The position numbers were made by a program, and so were the translations under genes. From DASRWT01 sp963748485 (GTDB taxonomy: Bacteria; Methylomirabilota; Methylomirabilia; Rokubacteriales; CSP1-6), in contig CAVVJF010000009.1 in the NCBI GenBank assembly GCA_963748485.1, positions 1,488,001 through 1,552,000 on the forward strand: 64,000 nucleotides of DNA, written 5' to 3'. Of the stretch, positions 9,252-17,787 are shown in pieces; within the stretch, counting starts at the first letter, position 1, and each line of letters opens with the position of its first letter. A model generated the notes under the pieces. It was not told where the DNA came from. It did not search any database and worked only from the letters and a program-made list of their open reading frames with translations.

Positions 9252-9508
9252 CGCGAGATTCCTTTGGCGATTGCACGACCCGCAGAGATTCCGAGCCGTT
9301 GGGGTTTTGCATCCTGCGCGAGCGTGACCTTCCCCACGCGCATTCTCGAAACATGGCCCAGCGATGCCAGCCGTTCGCCTGCCGCCGGATCGGCCAGCAA
9401 GCGGGCGAGCTCCTCTCGCATTCCCTCGCCGATGGCCTGGGAATCCGCATTGCGGAAGCCTGTGAGAACCAGCCGGTCGATATGCACGGTGACGCGCTTC
9501 ACACCCAT
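9248..9508 (-). CDS. Small conserved eCIS-associated protein
   Basis: 86 aa, sandwiched between the ATPase (10-nt overlap) and the DUF4157 gene (4-nt overlap). It begins MGVKRVTVHIDRLVLTGF and continues with a helical AIGEGMREELARLLADP segment. The VHIDRLVL start with a following ELxRLL helix recurs in small proteins beside DUF4157 genes in eCIS clusters. No catalytic residues are evident; a role in cargo loading or DUF4157 handling is only inferred from position. A GTG two codons downstream could be an alternative start. Confidence 0.7.
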   Translation of the reverse strand: MGVKRVTVHIDRLVLTGFRNADSQAIGEGMREELARLLADPAAGERLASLGHVSRMRVGKVTLAQDAKPQRLGISAGRAIAKGISR

Positions 9509-11418
9509 CCCCTCGTCTCCGCCTCGGAGGGCGAGCGCTCGCGCTTGGCCACTTCGCTGCGTGCCGCTTGCAGCAGGTGGGGCATGACGACCGGGCTGCC
9601 TCCTTCGGCGGCGAGGAAGGCAGCATTCAAGGCGATGTTGCGGATGCTGCCGCCAGCCACATTGAGGCGAGCGAGCTTGGCGTGGTCGATACCGTTCAGT
9701 GGTGTCGCAGCCGGAAAGATGCCGCGCCAGATCTGCTCGCGTTGCTGCACGTCCGGAAACGGGAACTGCACGACGAAGCGCAGCCGCCGCAGGAACGCCG
9801 TATCCAGCGCGTTCTTGAGATTGGTGGTGAGGATCGCGAGCCCCCGATACGCCTCCATGCGCTGCAGCAGATAGCTCACTTCGATATTGGCGTAGCGGTC
9901 GTGGCTGTCCTTGACTTCGCTGCGCTTGCCGAAGAGCGCATCGGCTTCGTCGAAGAGCAGGATGGCGCCGCTGTCTTCGGCCGCATCGAACACGCGCCTG
10001 AGGTTCTTCTCGGTCTCTCCGATGTATTTGCTGACTGCCGAGGCCAGGTCGATGCGGTAAAGATCCAGGTGCAGCTCGTTCGCCAGCACTTCGGCGGCCA
10101 TGGTCTTCCCGGTGCCGCTTTCGCCTGCGAAGAGAGCGCTGATGCCGAGGCCGCGTGCGCCCTTGCCGGCGAAGCCCCAGCCGTCGTACACCTCGAAGCG
10201 GTGCTTCACGTGCGCGGCGATCTGCTGCAATGTCTTCTTTTGCGGCTCGGGCAGCACCAGATCGTCCCACCGGGCGGCGGGCTCCACGCGTTGTGCCAGG
10301 TCATCGAGCCGGCTACGCACCGATGCGCGGCAAGCCTGCCACAGCGCCGCGTCCGGCGCCGGCGAGGCGGCAAGTGTCGGGCGCAGCGCCTCGCCCGTGC
10401 GCACGATGGTTTCCGCGCTGAGCCGGAACTGGGTGGCTACACCGTCGAGCGCGCCATTCAGGCGGCCACCTTCGACGCCCAGGGCCTGGGCCCACAGGCG
10501 CCGCTGATCCGCGGCGCCCGGCTTGTTGACCACGAAATGCAAGGCAGCACGCTGGACGGGCACGGGCTCGCGCCCGCCGATGAACATCAGACCCCCCTGG
10601 CGTTGCGCAAGCCGCGCCGCACTGCCCGCACCGTCGTCGCATTCGATGAGAAGCGCGCTGCCCAGCAACGCGGCATCGCGATGCCAGAGCACGGCCAGGG
10701 CATCGAGCTCGTGCAGTCCGCTGGGGATGTCCGCAGCGAGCAGGAGATGCAGTTGCAGGCCGAGGCGGCGGGCGATCGCGCCGGCCACATCTCTTTGGCC
10801 GGCATCATCGTCGCCCAGCAGTTGCACCACCGGCATCCTGCCGTCGCGCTGTTCCAGCGCGTGAGCTGCGGCTTCGACGACGCGCGCATGGGTCTCGGCC
10901 ATCGCCACCGGCAGGGCATGGGCACGCAGCAAGGGGCGCAGGCGCGTGTCGAGGTACCCCACTCCGGCCAGGTAATGCAGCACGCGTTCGTCGATGCAGA
11001 GGCGGCTGCTGGCCAGGGGCTGGTCGTCCTTGAGCTCGAGCAGCCGCCACAGTCGCAGCGGGCGCACCGGCGTGACTGCGCTCCAGTGCGGCTGCGCGAG
11101 AGTCGCGAGTGCGAGTCCAAACGTGGGGTATGGCCGGCCCGGCGTGCCGGCAGCCGCAGCGCAGCACGCGGCGAGGCCGGCGTCCATTTCCACACCCGCG
11201 CATAACAGCAGCAGGTCGCGCTCGAAGGCGCTCAGGCCGAAGGTCTCGGTAAGCTGATCGATGGCCGCAGGCTCGGGCAGCACGGCGTGCGCCTCGTGCA
11301 CGCTCTCGCTCGCGGCTTGTGCGTCCCCGCCGGTAAGCTGTGCCTTCAAGCGCGCAAACTCGGCCACCAGATAGCTCTGGTTGGCCTCGATCCAATCGAG
11401 AGTCAGCACCGCATTCAT
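9499..11418 (-). CDS. AAA+ ATPase of eCIS (Afp15/PVC15-like)
   Basis: 639 aa. The N-terminal ~300 residues form a degenerate first AAA-like module. The C-terminal module has Walker A GESGTGKT near residue 430, Walker B AILLFDEADALFG near 486, and a sensor region AILTTNLKNALDTAFLRRLR with the arginine finger pair. Every well-studied eCIS carries one such ATPase, needed for particle assembly or stability. The gene overlaps both neighbours by a few bases and is complete. Confidence 0.93.
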   Translation of the reverse strand: MNAVLTLDWIEANQSYLVAEFARLKAQLTGGDAQAASESVHEAHAVLPEPAAIDQLTETFGLSAFERDLLLLCAGVEMDAGLAACCAAAAGTPGRPYPTFGLALATLAQPHWSAVTPVRPLRLWRLLELKDDQPLASSRLCIDERVLHYLAGVGYLDTRLRPLLRAHALPVAMAETHARVVEAAAHALEQRDGRMPVVQLLGDDDAGQRDVAGAIARRLGLQLHLLLAADIPSGLHELDALAVLWHRDAALLGSALLIECDDGAGSAARLAQRQGGLMFIGGREPVPVQRAALHFVVNKPGAADQRRLWAQALGVEGGRLNGALDGVATQFRLSAETIVRTGEALRPTLAASPAPDAALWQACRASVRSRLDDLAQRVEPAARWDDLVLPEPQKKTLQQIAAHVKHRFEVYDGWGFAGKGARGLGISALFAGESGTGKTMAAEVLANELHLDLYRIDLASAVSKYIGETEKNLRRVFDAAEDSGAILLFDEADALFGKRSEVKDSHDRYANIEVSYLLQRMEAYRGLAILTTNLKNALDTAFLRRLRFVVQFPFPDVQQREQIWRGIFPAATPLNGIDHAKLARLNVAGGSIRNIALNAAFLAAEGGSPVVMPHLLQAARSEVAKRERSPSEAETRGWV

Positions 11419-12692
11419 AGGATGGTGATCCTCTGATCGAGGAACGTGGGCGGCCTGGCGGCCCGATTGATGATCGGGCTGTCAATGCCGTCAATGCGCA
11501 GCCGGGCAAGGTGGTTGGCCACCGGTGCATTGGGGATGACGAAGTTGAGCGACGTGACTGGTGGCACGAATGGCTGGGGCGCGATCTCCTGCTGGCCGAG
11601 CACCAGGCTTGCGGTCTGTCCAGCGCGCAGGGCGGGAGAAAAGCCGATCGTGAAGCTCGCCGTGCCACCGGCGTCGCGCGTGACGGTCATGGGCAGCCCG
11701 CTGATCTGCGGCGCGAGAGTCAACGCGAAGCGGTTGGTCTCTCGCGCCGTGCTCTCACCCGGCCGGAGCACACGTGCCCCGACCCGGTAGACGCCTACCG
11801 GAAAGTCAGCGGCCCGCGCGATGGGGATGGAGAATCGCATCAACGTCTCGCCGCCGCCGGGCAATGCAGGCAGGCTGTCCTCGATCTCGAGGCGGTCATT
11901 GGTAAGGATGACCTCGCGCCCTGTCCCATCGAGATGATGGCCTTTGAGGTCGATCGTCGTGCCGAGCTGCGCCACGGGTTGGAGCGCGTCCGGGACGACC
12001 GCATCGATGGTGGGCACCGCCGGCAGCAGGTCTGGCCGCACGACACCCTGACGCGAAAGCACCGGAAGGGACGTGCGGGTCAAGTCGGTGGCCTGGATCA
12101 GCACGACCGACACTTCATAGGCCGAACTGGGCCTGTAGCGGGCTTGCGCGGCCGTCCAGAACTTGGACATGTCTTCCGAGTTGAGGTATTCCGGCGTGAT
12201 CCGAAGCTGTTCGACCTGGTCTTGCAGGCCTGATTCGGCGAGGGCACGGAGCGCGGGTGGGAGTGTGGCTGCACCATCAGGCGGTGGCTGCAGCGCGATA
12301 CGAATGGCCTCGCGAGTGATTACCGGGTTTTCATGCAGCAACTGCATGGCGTATCCGAGCAGGATCTCCGCATGCAGATCGGCCGCGCCATAGGCAGAGA
12401 TCAGGTAGTGCAGGTTCAGCGCAAGCGGTGGATTGCTCAGGCGATTGCGGCCAGAGCCGTCACGCGAGGGCAGGCCCTCGTTGCGCCAGCCGGCATTGGG
12501 GGTGACCTGCCGCAGGAAGAGATTGAGCTGGGTGGCTTCAGTTCCGTCGCTGGCCGCCACCCGATCCGGCGGCAAGGCGGTGACGGTCACTGTGCTGCCG
12601 ACGACGCCGCTGACGTTCTGATTGACGAGACCGTCGTTGAGCAGATCGCGCAGCACGGCAGTGACCCCGGCCAGGGCAAGGGCGCTGCTCAT
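11415..12692 (-). CDS. DUF4255/Pvc16-like tail terminator protein
   Basis: 425 aa, ATG overlapping the previous stop. The N-terminal ~190 residues are DUF4255: LAGVTAVLRDLLNDGL, TQLNLFLRQVTPNAGWRN, LALNLHYLISAYG, EILLGYAMQLLHENP. In Afp/PVC particles the Afp16/Pvc16 protein caps the tube end and sets its length. The C-terminal ~200 residues look like Ig-like or IPT-type beta domains, for example GTTIDLKGHHL and YRVGARVLRPGE, and extend the family core. It overlaps the ATPase gene by 4 nt. Confidence 0.88.
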   Translation of the reverse strand: MSSALALAGVTAVLRDLLNDGLVNQNVSGVVGSTVTVTALPPDRVAASDGTEATQLNLFLRQVTPNAGWRNEGLPSRDGSGRNRLSNPPLALNLHYLISAYGAADLHAEILLGYAMQLLHENPVITREAIRIALQPPPDGAATLPPALRALAESGLQDQVEQLRITPEYLNSEDMSKFWTAAQARYRPSSAYEVSVVLIQATDLTRTSLPVLSRQGVVRPDLLPAVPTIDAVVPDALQPVAQLGTTIDLKGHHLDGTGREVILTNDRLEIEDSLPALPGGGETLMRFSIPIARAADFPVGVYRVGARVLRPGESTARETNRFALTLAPQISGLPMTVTRDAGGTASFTIGFSPALRAGQTASLVLGQQEIAPQPFVPPVTSLNFVIPNAPVANHLARLRIDGIDSPIINRAARPPTFLDQRITIL

Positions 12693-13309
12693 GGACGCCT
12701 CCGCTGGCGCTGGGCGAGGTACTCGTTGAGCAGCATCGACTTCTTGGCAGGCACGGCGGGCCGCGCGCGCGGCACAGCTTCATGAACCGCGGCTACTTCG
12801 ATCCGCCCGATGCTAACGTGCACCTCGGTGGCATCGCTGGGGGCGGTATGCCAATCCGCAGTCGCTGTTCGCGGGGAGCCAGCGAGCAACGCGGACGCGA
12901 ACGCGGGCGACAGGGCGGAGCGGGTTGCCGGCGGAACCAGCGGAGAAAGTGCTGGCACACGAGCCGGCTCGACAAGCTCTGCCCGCCCGAGCCCTGCGGG
13001 CTGAGTCATCGACATCGCTTGCGGATCCTGATCCGTAGGGGCGCGCATTGCGTGCGTAGGGCGCAGCTCGTCGCCAGCCCCATGTTCTCGGCGTCGAAGC
13101 GGTGCGGAAGACACCGCGTGGAGTTGTCCCGCTGCGCCAGGCGCAGGCGAGTCGGCTGCCCGAGCCCAGGCAGAGGGCGCGGTGGGCCCATCGACGGTCG
13201 GCTGCTCGAATACCATGGGCACGACAGCATAAGGGAGCCGGGCCGAGGACTTCACGGACATGCCCAGCCCGAGCGCCTGCGCCGAAAGGCTGCGCACGAA
13301 ACCACTCAC
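12689..13309 (-). CDS. eCIS-associated protein of unknown function
   Basis: 206 aa. The start is GTG (VSGFVRSLSAQAL) overlapping the upstream stop as GTGA; the open frame continues further upstream without support. The protein is Ala/Pro-rich and probably disordered in the middle. Its last ~60 residues contain EVHVSIGRIEVAAV and a basic tail, LAQRQRRRP. The VHVSIGRIEV strand next to a DUF4255 gene is a recurring feature of CIS loci, but no function is known to me. It overlaps the DUF4255 gene, which indicates coupled translation. Confidence 0.72.
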   Translation of the reverse strand: MSGFVRSLSAQALGLGMSVKSSARLPYAVVPMVFEQPTVDGPTAPSAWARAADSPAPGAAGQLHAVSSAPLRRREHGAGDELRPTHAMRAPTDQDPQAMSMTQPAGLGRAELVEPARVPALSPLVPPATRSALSPAFASALLAGSPRTATADWHTAPSDATEVHVSIGRIEVAAVHEAVPRARPAVPAKKSMLLNEYLAQRQRRRP

Positions 13310-14040
13310 GCCATCACCATGTCCAGGTACGCCGAGCGACGCTGCTCGCCGAGCGCGAGCACTTCGCGTTCGCTCCAGCCGTAGGCGCGCGCCAGCGTAT
13401 GCACCGCCGCAAGCAGTGCACGGGCGCGGGCATCCACCTCGTCCCAGAGCACGGCGGCGATGTCGAACGGCACCGCCCATGCGTGCTCGCAGCCCTCGCA
13501 CCTGAGAGACAGCTTGATGTCAGCGCCCGGATCAAGTGATTCGAGACCCGCCTCGATCTTCTCTAGCAAGCTGTGGAGAGAGGAGGGCGAGGCGGTATCG
13601 GGCCGAGCGACGCAGCAGCGCTCGATAAGATGCGTCGCGGCCGACTCCTCATTCGCGTGACGGAGCACTGCGGACAGGTCCCGGCTCGTCGGGGAGCGAA
13701 AGCGGAACCCATCGGTTTCGAACTCGCCGCCGGCGACCGTCTGCCCGTGGGGTGGAAGAAACGTGTCCGTGCGCAGCGCGAGTGCCATGCGCTCGCCGCA
13801 GGCGGGGCAATCGACGTAGGCCGGGATCTCGGGACCGAACGTGGAACGGCGCAGCCTGAGCAGCGCCGCGTTGCGCTGCCCCAGTGGCAGGTCCGCGAGT
13901 CGCTCCGCCGGCAGCTCCGGACATGCGGCGGCGAAGAGCAACAATGCCCGGTCGATCGCGTGGCGCGCGCGGCCCTGTTCCCAGATTGCCAGGGTGTCCG
14001 GCACATTGAGCGGTGCTGGGACATGGGGCTGGCTAGGCAA
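13306..14040 (-). CDS. T4-type baseplate protein with zinc-finger cysteines
   Basis: 244 aa, apparent TTG start overlapping the tube gene by 8 nt; a GTG at codon 13 is an alternative. The N-terminus has LAIWEQGRARHAIDRALLL and the LADLPLGQRNAALLRLRR block. CPACGERM near residue 79 and CEGCEHAW near 185 supply two CxxC pairs for a structural zinc. A terminal YGWSEREVLALGEQRRSAYL is characteristic. This fits the T4 gp26-like baseplate family found in eCIS and related tails. Confidence 0.8.
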   Translation of the reverse strand: MPSQPHVPAPLNVPDTLAIWEQGRARHAIDRALLLFAAACPELPAERLADLPLGQRNAALLRLRRSTFGPEIPAYVDCPACGERMALALRTDTFLPPHGQTVAGGEFETDGFRFRSPTSRDLSAVLRHANEESAATHLIERCCVARPDTASPSSLHSLLEKIEAGLESLDPGADIKLSLRCEGCEHAWAVPFDIAAVLWDEVDARARALLAAVHTLARAYGWSEREVLALGEQRRSAYLDMVMA

Positions 14041-14551
14041 GGCTCAGCTCGGGAGGCTCGACTACGGCGAGATCGCGTTCCCAGCCTTCATGCTCGAGCT
14101 TGATCTGCTGGATCGCGACGGCGGCGTTGGCATTCGCGTCGAGGTCCGGCAACGCCTGGTATTCGGACACCCAGCAGCGAAAGACCTTGTACGCGAGCGC
14201 GAGCTGGCCCGATTCGTTGTAGACCTCGATGAGGATGTCCTTGCGGAAATCCTTGAGGGAGACTTCCGCGCCGAGACCCGAGCCGAAGTTCCAGACCTTG
14301 TTCGCCCATTTTTCAAACTCGGTGTCGTGTGTCACGCCACGCTCCAGGGTGATGGCCTCGAACTTCGTGCGGCCCGGCGATTTACGCGTCGTGGACGGGT
14401 CGCCCCCTTCACGGTGTTCCACCAGATCGGTGGAGCGCTTGAGCGGGCTCACCTTGCACACACCCGCGACATAGCGCCCATCCCACTTGACGCGGAACTT
14501 GAAGGCCTTGTACGGGTCGAAGCGCTCAGCGTTGACGGAAAACTGTGCCAT
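14033..14551 (-). CDS. Inner tube protein (T4 gp19-like, Afp1/5-type)
   Basis: 172 aa, ATG with AAGGAG at 8-9 nt. It shows RFDPYKAFKFRVKWDGRYVA, then VSPLKRSTDLVEHREGGDPS and the conserved tube motif TRKSPGRTKFEAITLERGVT with FEKWANKVW. The C-terminus YKVFRCWVSEYQALPDLDA completes the family pattern. It polymerises into the rigid Hcp-like inner tube that is driven into the target. Only one tube gene is present in the window, whereas Afp has two (afp1 and afp5). Confidence 0.94.
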   Translation of the reverse strand: MAQFSVNAERFDPYKAFKFRVKWDGRYVAGVCKVSPLKRSTDLVEHREGGDPSTTRKSPGRTKFEAITLERGVTHDTEFEKWANKVWNFGSGLGAEVSLKDFRKDILIEVYNESGQLALAYKVFRCWVSEYQALPDLDANANAAVAIQQIKLEHEGWERDLAVVEPPELSLA

Positions 14552-14593
14552 GCGTGCTCTCCTTGAAGGGTGCGTGAAATCGGCAACGCCGCC

Positions 14594-16183
14594 TCAGGCC
14601 GGGATGTCGCCGGCGATCTGCTGCAGCTTGATGACGACGAACTCGGCGGGCTTCAGCGGGGCGAAACCCACCAGGATGTTGACGATGCCGAGGTTGATGT
14701 CGGCCTGCGTGGTGGTCTCCTTGTCGCACTTGACGAAGTAGGCCTCGCGCGGCGACGTGCCCTGGAACGCGCCCTGGCGGAACAGGTTCTGCATGAACGC
14801 GCCGATGTTCAGCCGGATCTGCGCCCACAGCGGCTCGTCGTTGGGCTCGAACACCACCCACTGCGTGGCACGGTAGAGGGTCTCTTCCAGAAACAGCGCC
14901 ATGCGGCGCACCGCGAGATACTTCCATTCATTGGCCAGGCTGTCGGAGCCCTTGAGCGTGCGCGAGCCCCAGACAACCGGCCCGGTGTTCGGGAAGTTGC
15001 GCAGGCAGTTCACGCCCTCCGGATTGATGGCGCCGTTCTCGAGGTCGGTGAGCGTCACTTCCAGGCCGAGCACGCCGCTGAGGATGGCGTCTATCCCCGC
15101 CGGCGACTTCCACACCCCGCGCGCCGCGTCGGTGCGGGCGATCACGCCCGCGACCGCACCGCATGGCGCGAACGGTTCGGGACGGTTCTCACTCAGGGGG
15201 TTAGGGACCCGGATCCGCGGGAAGAAGAGCGCGGCGTTTTCGCTGCGCGCCGCCACGGCGGTGATGGCATCGTCGGCCGTCACGTCAGAGGTCTCATCCC
15301 AGCCGGCAGTGTGGAACGGCGGGTCCACGAGTACCATGGCCCGGCGGTCCTTCGCGTAGGCGACAGCCACATCCCAGGTGGTCTTGTCCACGTCGGCGGT
15401 GGGTGAGAACGGTGGCACGTTGAGCAGGTTGAAGAGGTCGGCCCTTTCCAGCGCAAACAGGCCTTGCTTGTTGCTGCGCAAGTTGGGGCCGCTGACGACC
15501 GCGGCATCAATCGCGGTGCCGTCCGCGTCGGTTCCCACTGTCAGCGCCGTGGCGCTCGGGTCGTCGAAGGGGTCGGTAGCTGTAGCCGCCGGGGGACCGC
15601 TGATCGCGGGTCGGGCGGTCAGCGTCGCGGGGGCCCCGCGCAGCAACCGGCTGGATTGCAGCAGCACCTCGGAAACGAAGCGCGGGTGGCCGAGCGTGAT
15701 GGAGACGTTCAGGAAGGTCTCGGTGACGCCGGTGCCCAGGTCCTTCACCCGGAGATTGAACATGGTGTCGGGGGGATTCGTGCTCACGATGGCGGCATCG
15801 ACCTTGTGGTCCACGCGCAGCCGGAGACGGGCGCCCCAGGCACCAGGATTGGCCGCCCTGAACTGCGCAGCCGCCGGTGCGGCCGGTGTCTGGGCGGTGA
15901 GCGCGCCCTTATGCACCCGAACGATCAACGCGTCGGACCCGCCATTGAGAAAGAAGTGATAGACGGCGAACGACATCGGACTGTCCGCCCACAGCCCCCC
16001 GAAGACGCGCTCGTAGTCGGCATAGCTGAATATGCGCACGGGGCTCTTCTCGTCGGTATCCACCGGCCCGCGCAGCGCGCGCCCGACGAAGGCGGTGATC
16101 GAGGTGGCCACGCCGGTGATGGTGCGCACCCCGCTGGGCACTTCCTCGATGTACACGCCGGGGTACGAGAGGGAGAGAGGCAT
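14594..16183 (-). CDS. Contractile tail sheath protein
   Basis: 529 aa, ATG with AGGAGAT at 7 nt. The N-terminus has LSYPGVYIEEVPSGVRTITG and TSITAFVGRALRGP, then YHFFLNGGSDALIVRV. The C-terminal third has the sheath core: GVNCLRNFPNTGPVVWGSRT, RRMALFLEETLYRATQWVVF, PNDEPLWAQIRLNIGAFM and a last FVVIKLQQIAGDIPA. Contraction of this outer sleeve powers injection. Only one sheath gene is seen; Afp-type clusters usually have three. It lies 42 nt upstream of the tube gene. Confidence 0.96.
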   Translation of the reverse strand: MPLSLSYPGVYIEEVPSGVRTITGVATSITAFVGRALRGPVDTDEKSPVRIFSYADYERVFGGLWADSPMSFAVYHFFLNGGSDALIVRVHKGALTAQTPAAPAAAQFRAANPGAWGARLRLRVDHKVDAAIVSTNPPDTMFNLRVKDLGTGVTETFLNVSITLGHPRFVSEVLLQSSRLLRGAPATLTARPAISGPPAATATDPFDDPSATALTVGTDADGTAIDAAVVSGPNLRSNKQGLFALERADLFNLLNVPPFSPTADVDKTTWDVAVAYAKDRRAMVLVDPPFHTAGWDETSDVTADDAITAVAARSENAALFFPRIRVPNPLSENRPEPFAPCGAVAGVIARTDAARGVWKSPAGIDAILSGVLGLEVTLTDLENGAINPEGVNCLRNFPNTGPVVWGSRTLKGSDSLANEWKYLAVRRMALFLEETLYRATQWVVFEPNDEPLWAQIRLNIGAFMQNLFRQGAFQGTSPREAYFVKCDKETTTQADINLGIVNILVGFAPLKPAEFVVIKLQQIAGDIPA

Positions 16184-16240
16184 CGCTGGATCTCCTAGTC
16201 GGGTACGTCGGGGTTTCGCGCATGGCGCACATCGACTGCC

Positions 16241-16498
16241 TCATGCTCGTCGTGGATCCACGTGCTTGTTGCGTTCATAGATCACGGTGCCATCGGACAA
16301 CGTGTGACGAAGTACGTCCCCCGTCGTCACGAGCTGCTCCATGGCACGCTCGACGTCGGTCAGCAGCGCGTTGCCGGAGCGTCCCCTCAACCACCATCGT
16401 GCGACGCCTTCCAGGGTGTCGGCCGCGTTGGGGTGGCCGCTCAGATAGCCACGGATCGCCGCTGCCAGCACAGCAAGGTCTGTCCTCTCTGCATCCAT
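16241..16498 (-). CDS. Small winged-helix-like protein at the head of the eCIS operon
   Basis: 85 aa. The start MDAERTDLAVLAAAI is preceded by AGGA at 7 nt. The sequence AIRGYLSGHPNAADTLEGVA followed by WWLRG, an amphipathic helix and LSDGTVIYERN reads like a small winged helix (wing = DGTVIYE). Proteins of this type often precede the sheath gene in eCIS clusters. Whether it binds DNA or is a structural chaperone is unknown. It is the first gene after the putative sigma-54 promoter. Confidence 0.7.
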   Translation of the reverse strand: MDAERTDLAVLAAAIRGYLSGHPNAADTLEGVARWWLRGRSGNALLTDVERAMEQLVTTGDVLRHTLSDGTVIYERNKHVDPRRA

Positions 16499-16544
16499 GC
16501 TCAGTCCTAAATGGGGGGAGCCATGTCGCCGAACAGAGAGAGCC

Positions 16545-16560
16545 GGCAAGAGCCATGCCG
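16545..16560 (-). promoter_or_regulatory. Candidate sigma-54 promoter of the eCIS operon
   Basis: Read on the minus strand, CGGCATGGCTCTTGCC matches the -24/-12 consensus (TGGCAC-G-N4-TTGC) at GGCA, G, TTGC and has the required spacing. It lies about 47 nt before the first eCIS start codon. A sigma-54 activator gene is immediately upstream in the same orientation. Confidence 0.6.
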
Positions 16561-16622
16561 CGACTCAACGTGGCCGCAAGAGGCTGAAACGGCTGGAGGT
16601 TGAGACGCCAGGCCGGTGAGGC

Positions 16623-16674
16623 GGGTGATTGTCACCCCAGGGGCCGTCCGACCCACGCGGGTCAGAAGTGACCC
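16623..16674. promoter_or_regulatory. Candidate upstream activator sites: paired dyads
   Basis: Two perfect inverted repeats, GGGTGA-TTG-TCACCC (16623-16637) and GGGTCA-GAAG-TGACCC (16659-16674). A third overlapping dyad, GACCC-ACGC-GGGTC, lies at 16650-16663. The two main centres are about 36 nt apart and roughly 95 and 130 nt upstream of the expected start of the sigma-54 promoter, a usual place for enhancer sites. Confidence 0.6.
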
Positions 16675-16725
16675 ATTCCAGAGGAAGGGGCTGGGAGTCC
16701 AGAAGATCAGGAAGAGGCGGGGTGG

Positions 16726-17787
16726 CTAGCGCGGATCGACGAACTGGCTTTTGGTGAGACCGTGCTTCTTCATGAGCTTGCCAAAGGCGCGGCGCTCTTT
16801 ATCGCTCAAACGCGCCGCGGCGGAGACATTCCCGCGGGACTTATGCAGTACTCGCACGATGAAGGATCGTTCGAACGCCTGAATGGCCGTCGCCTTGGCA
16901 GCCCGAAACCCCAGTTCCGACATAGACGGATCCGCGTCCGAAGTTAGGGCCGGCTTGTGTTCTCGCGGCGCTACGGCATGGACGGATCCGAGTTCGATCG
17001 CAGTCTTGCCCTGACTCCGCACCACCGCTCGGTGCACGAGACTTTCCAACTCGCGCACGTTGCCGGGCCAGGAATAACTCTCTATCCATTCGAGATCGGC
17101 GCTTGTAATACGCAGATCCGCGATCTTGTACTGATTGCCATAGAGGCGCACGAAGTGTCTTGCCAGCAGCCCCACGTCGCCCGGACGTTCGCGCAGGGGA
17201 GGCAGTGTCAGTGAGAAAATATTCAACCGGTAGAGGAGATCGGGACGGAACCGACGCTGCGCCACCAGTTCACCGAGATTCACATTGGTGGCGGCGATAA
17301 CGCGAACATCCGCCTGCCGATCACCACTCGCGCCCAGGGGCCGGTAGCGCAGGTCTTGCATGAACCGTAGCAGCGCCACTTGTCCCCGCAACGGCAGCGC
17401 GTCGACTTCGTCGAGAAAAAGCGTGCCGCCTTGGGCCTGCGCGATGAGCCCTGGCTGCGGCTCTCGCGCGTCCGTGTAGGCGCCGCGGGCATGGCCAAAG
17501 AATTCGTTCTCAATCAGAGCCTCGGGCAACGCTCCGCAGTTGGCGGGAATGAATGGCATGGCGCGTCGAGGCCCAGAGTAGTGCATGGCACGTGCTACCA
17601 ATTCCTTGCCCGTGCCCGTTTCTCCTTCAATCAGCACCGGAGCATTGATGCTCGCAATGCCGGCGATCTGGCGAAGGACGTCGAGAAATACCGAGGCTTG
17701 GCCGATTAATTTGACCGCAGGATCGAATTGCATGGCGCACCCATTGGCGTGGGTCGGGTTGTCCTGCTGGCACCGGGGACACTTCAT
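16726..17787 (-). CDS. Sigma-54-dependent enhancer-binding protein, likely eCIS activator
   Basis: 353 aa. The ATG with GGGAGG at 7 nt is preferred to a GTG nine codons upstream that lacks a ribosome site. Residues 1-20 carry a partial zinc ribbon, MKCPRCQQDN, whose second cysteine pair is missing. The AAA+ domain has Walker A GETGTGKE (~50), the sigma-54 contact loop as GAYTDA instead of GAFTGA (~102), Walker B GGTLFLDEVDAL (~120), and YRLNIFSLTLPPLRERPGDV. The C-terminal ~40 residues form a Fis-like helix-turn-helix (GNVSAAARLSDKERRAFGKL). No receiver or PAS domain is present, so activity may be set by amount or by the N-terminus. The role as eCIS activator is inferred from position. Confidence 0.88.
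   Translation of the reverse strand: MKCPRCQQDNPTHANGCAMQFDPAVKLIGQASVFLDVLRQIAGIASINAPVLIEGETGTGKELVARAMHYSGPRRAMPFIPANCGALPEALIENEFFGHARGAYTDAREPQPGLIAQAQGGTLFLDEVDALPLRGQVALLRFMQDLRYRPLGASGDRQADVRVIAATNVNLGELVAQRRFRPDLLYRLNIFSLTLPPLRERPGDVGLLARHFVRLYGNQYKIADLRITSADLEWIESYSWPGNVRELESLVHRAVVRSQGKTAIELGSVHAVAPREHKPALTSDADPSMSELGFRAAKATAIQAFERSFIVRVLHKSRGNVSAAARLSDKERRAFGKLMKKHGLTKSQFVDPR

Noticed and set aside
1..16498. Prophage or T6SS
   Set aside because: No head, portal, terminase, lysis or TssJLM genes; ATPase, DUF4255 and DUF4157 point to eCIS.
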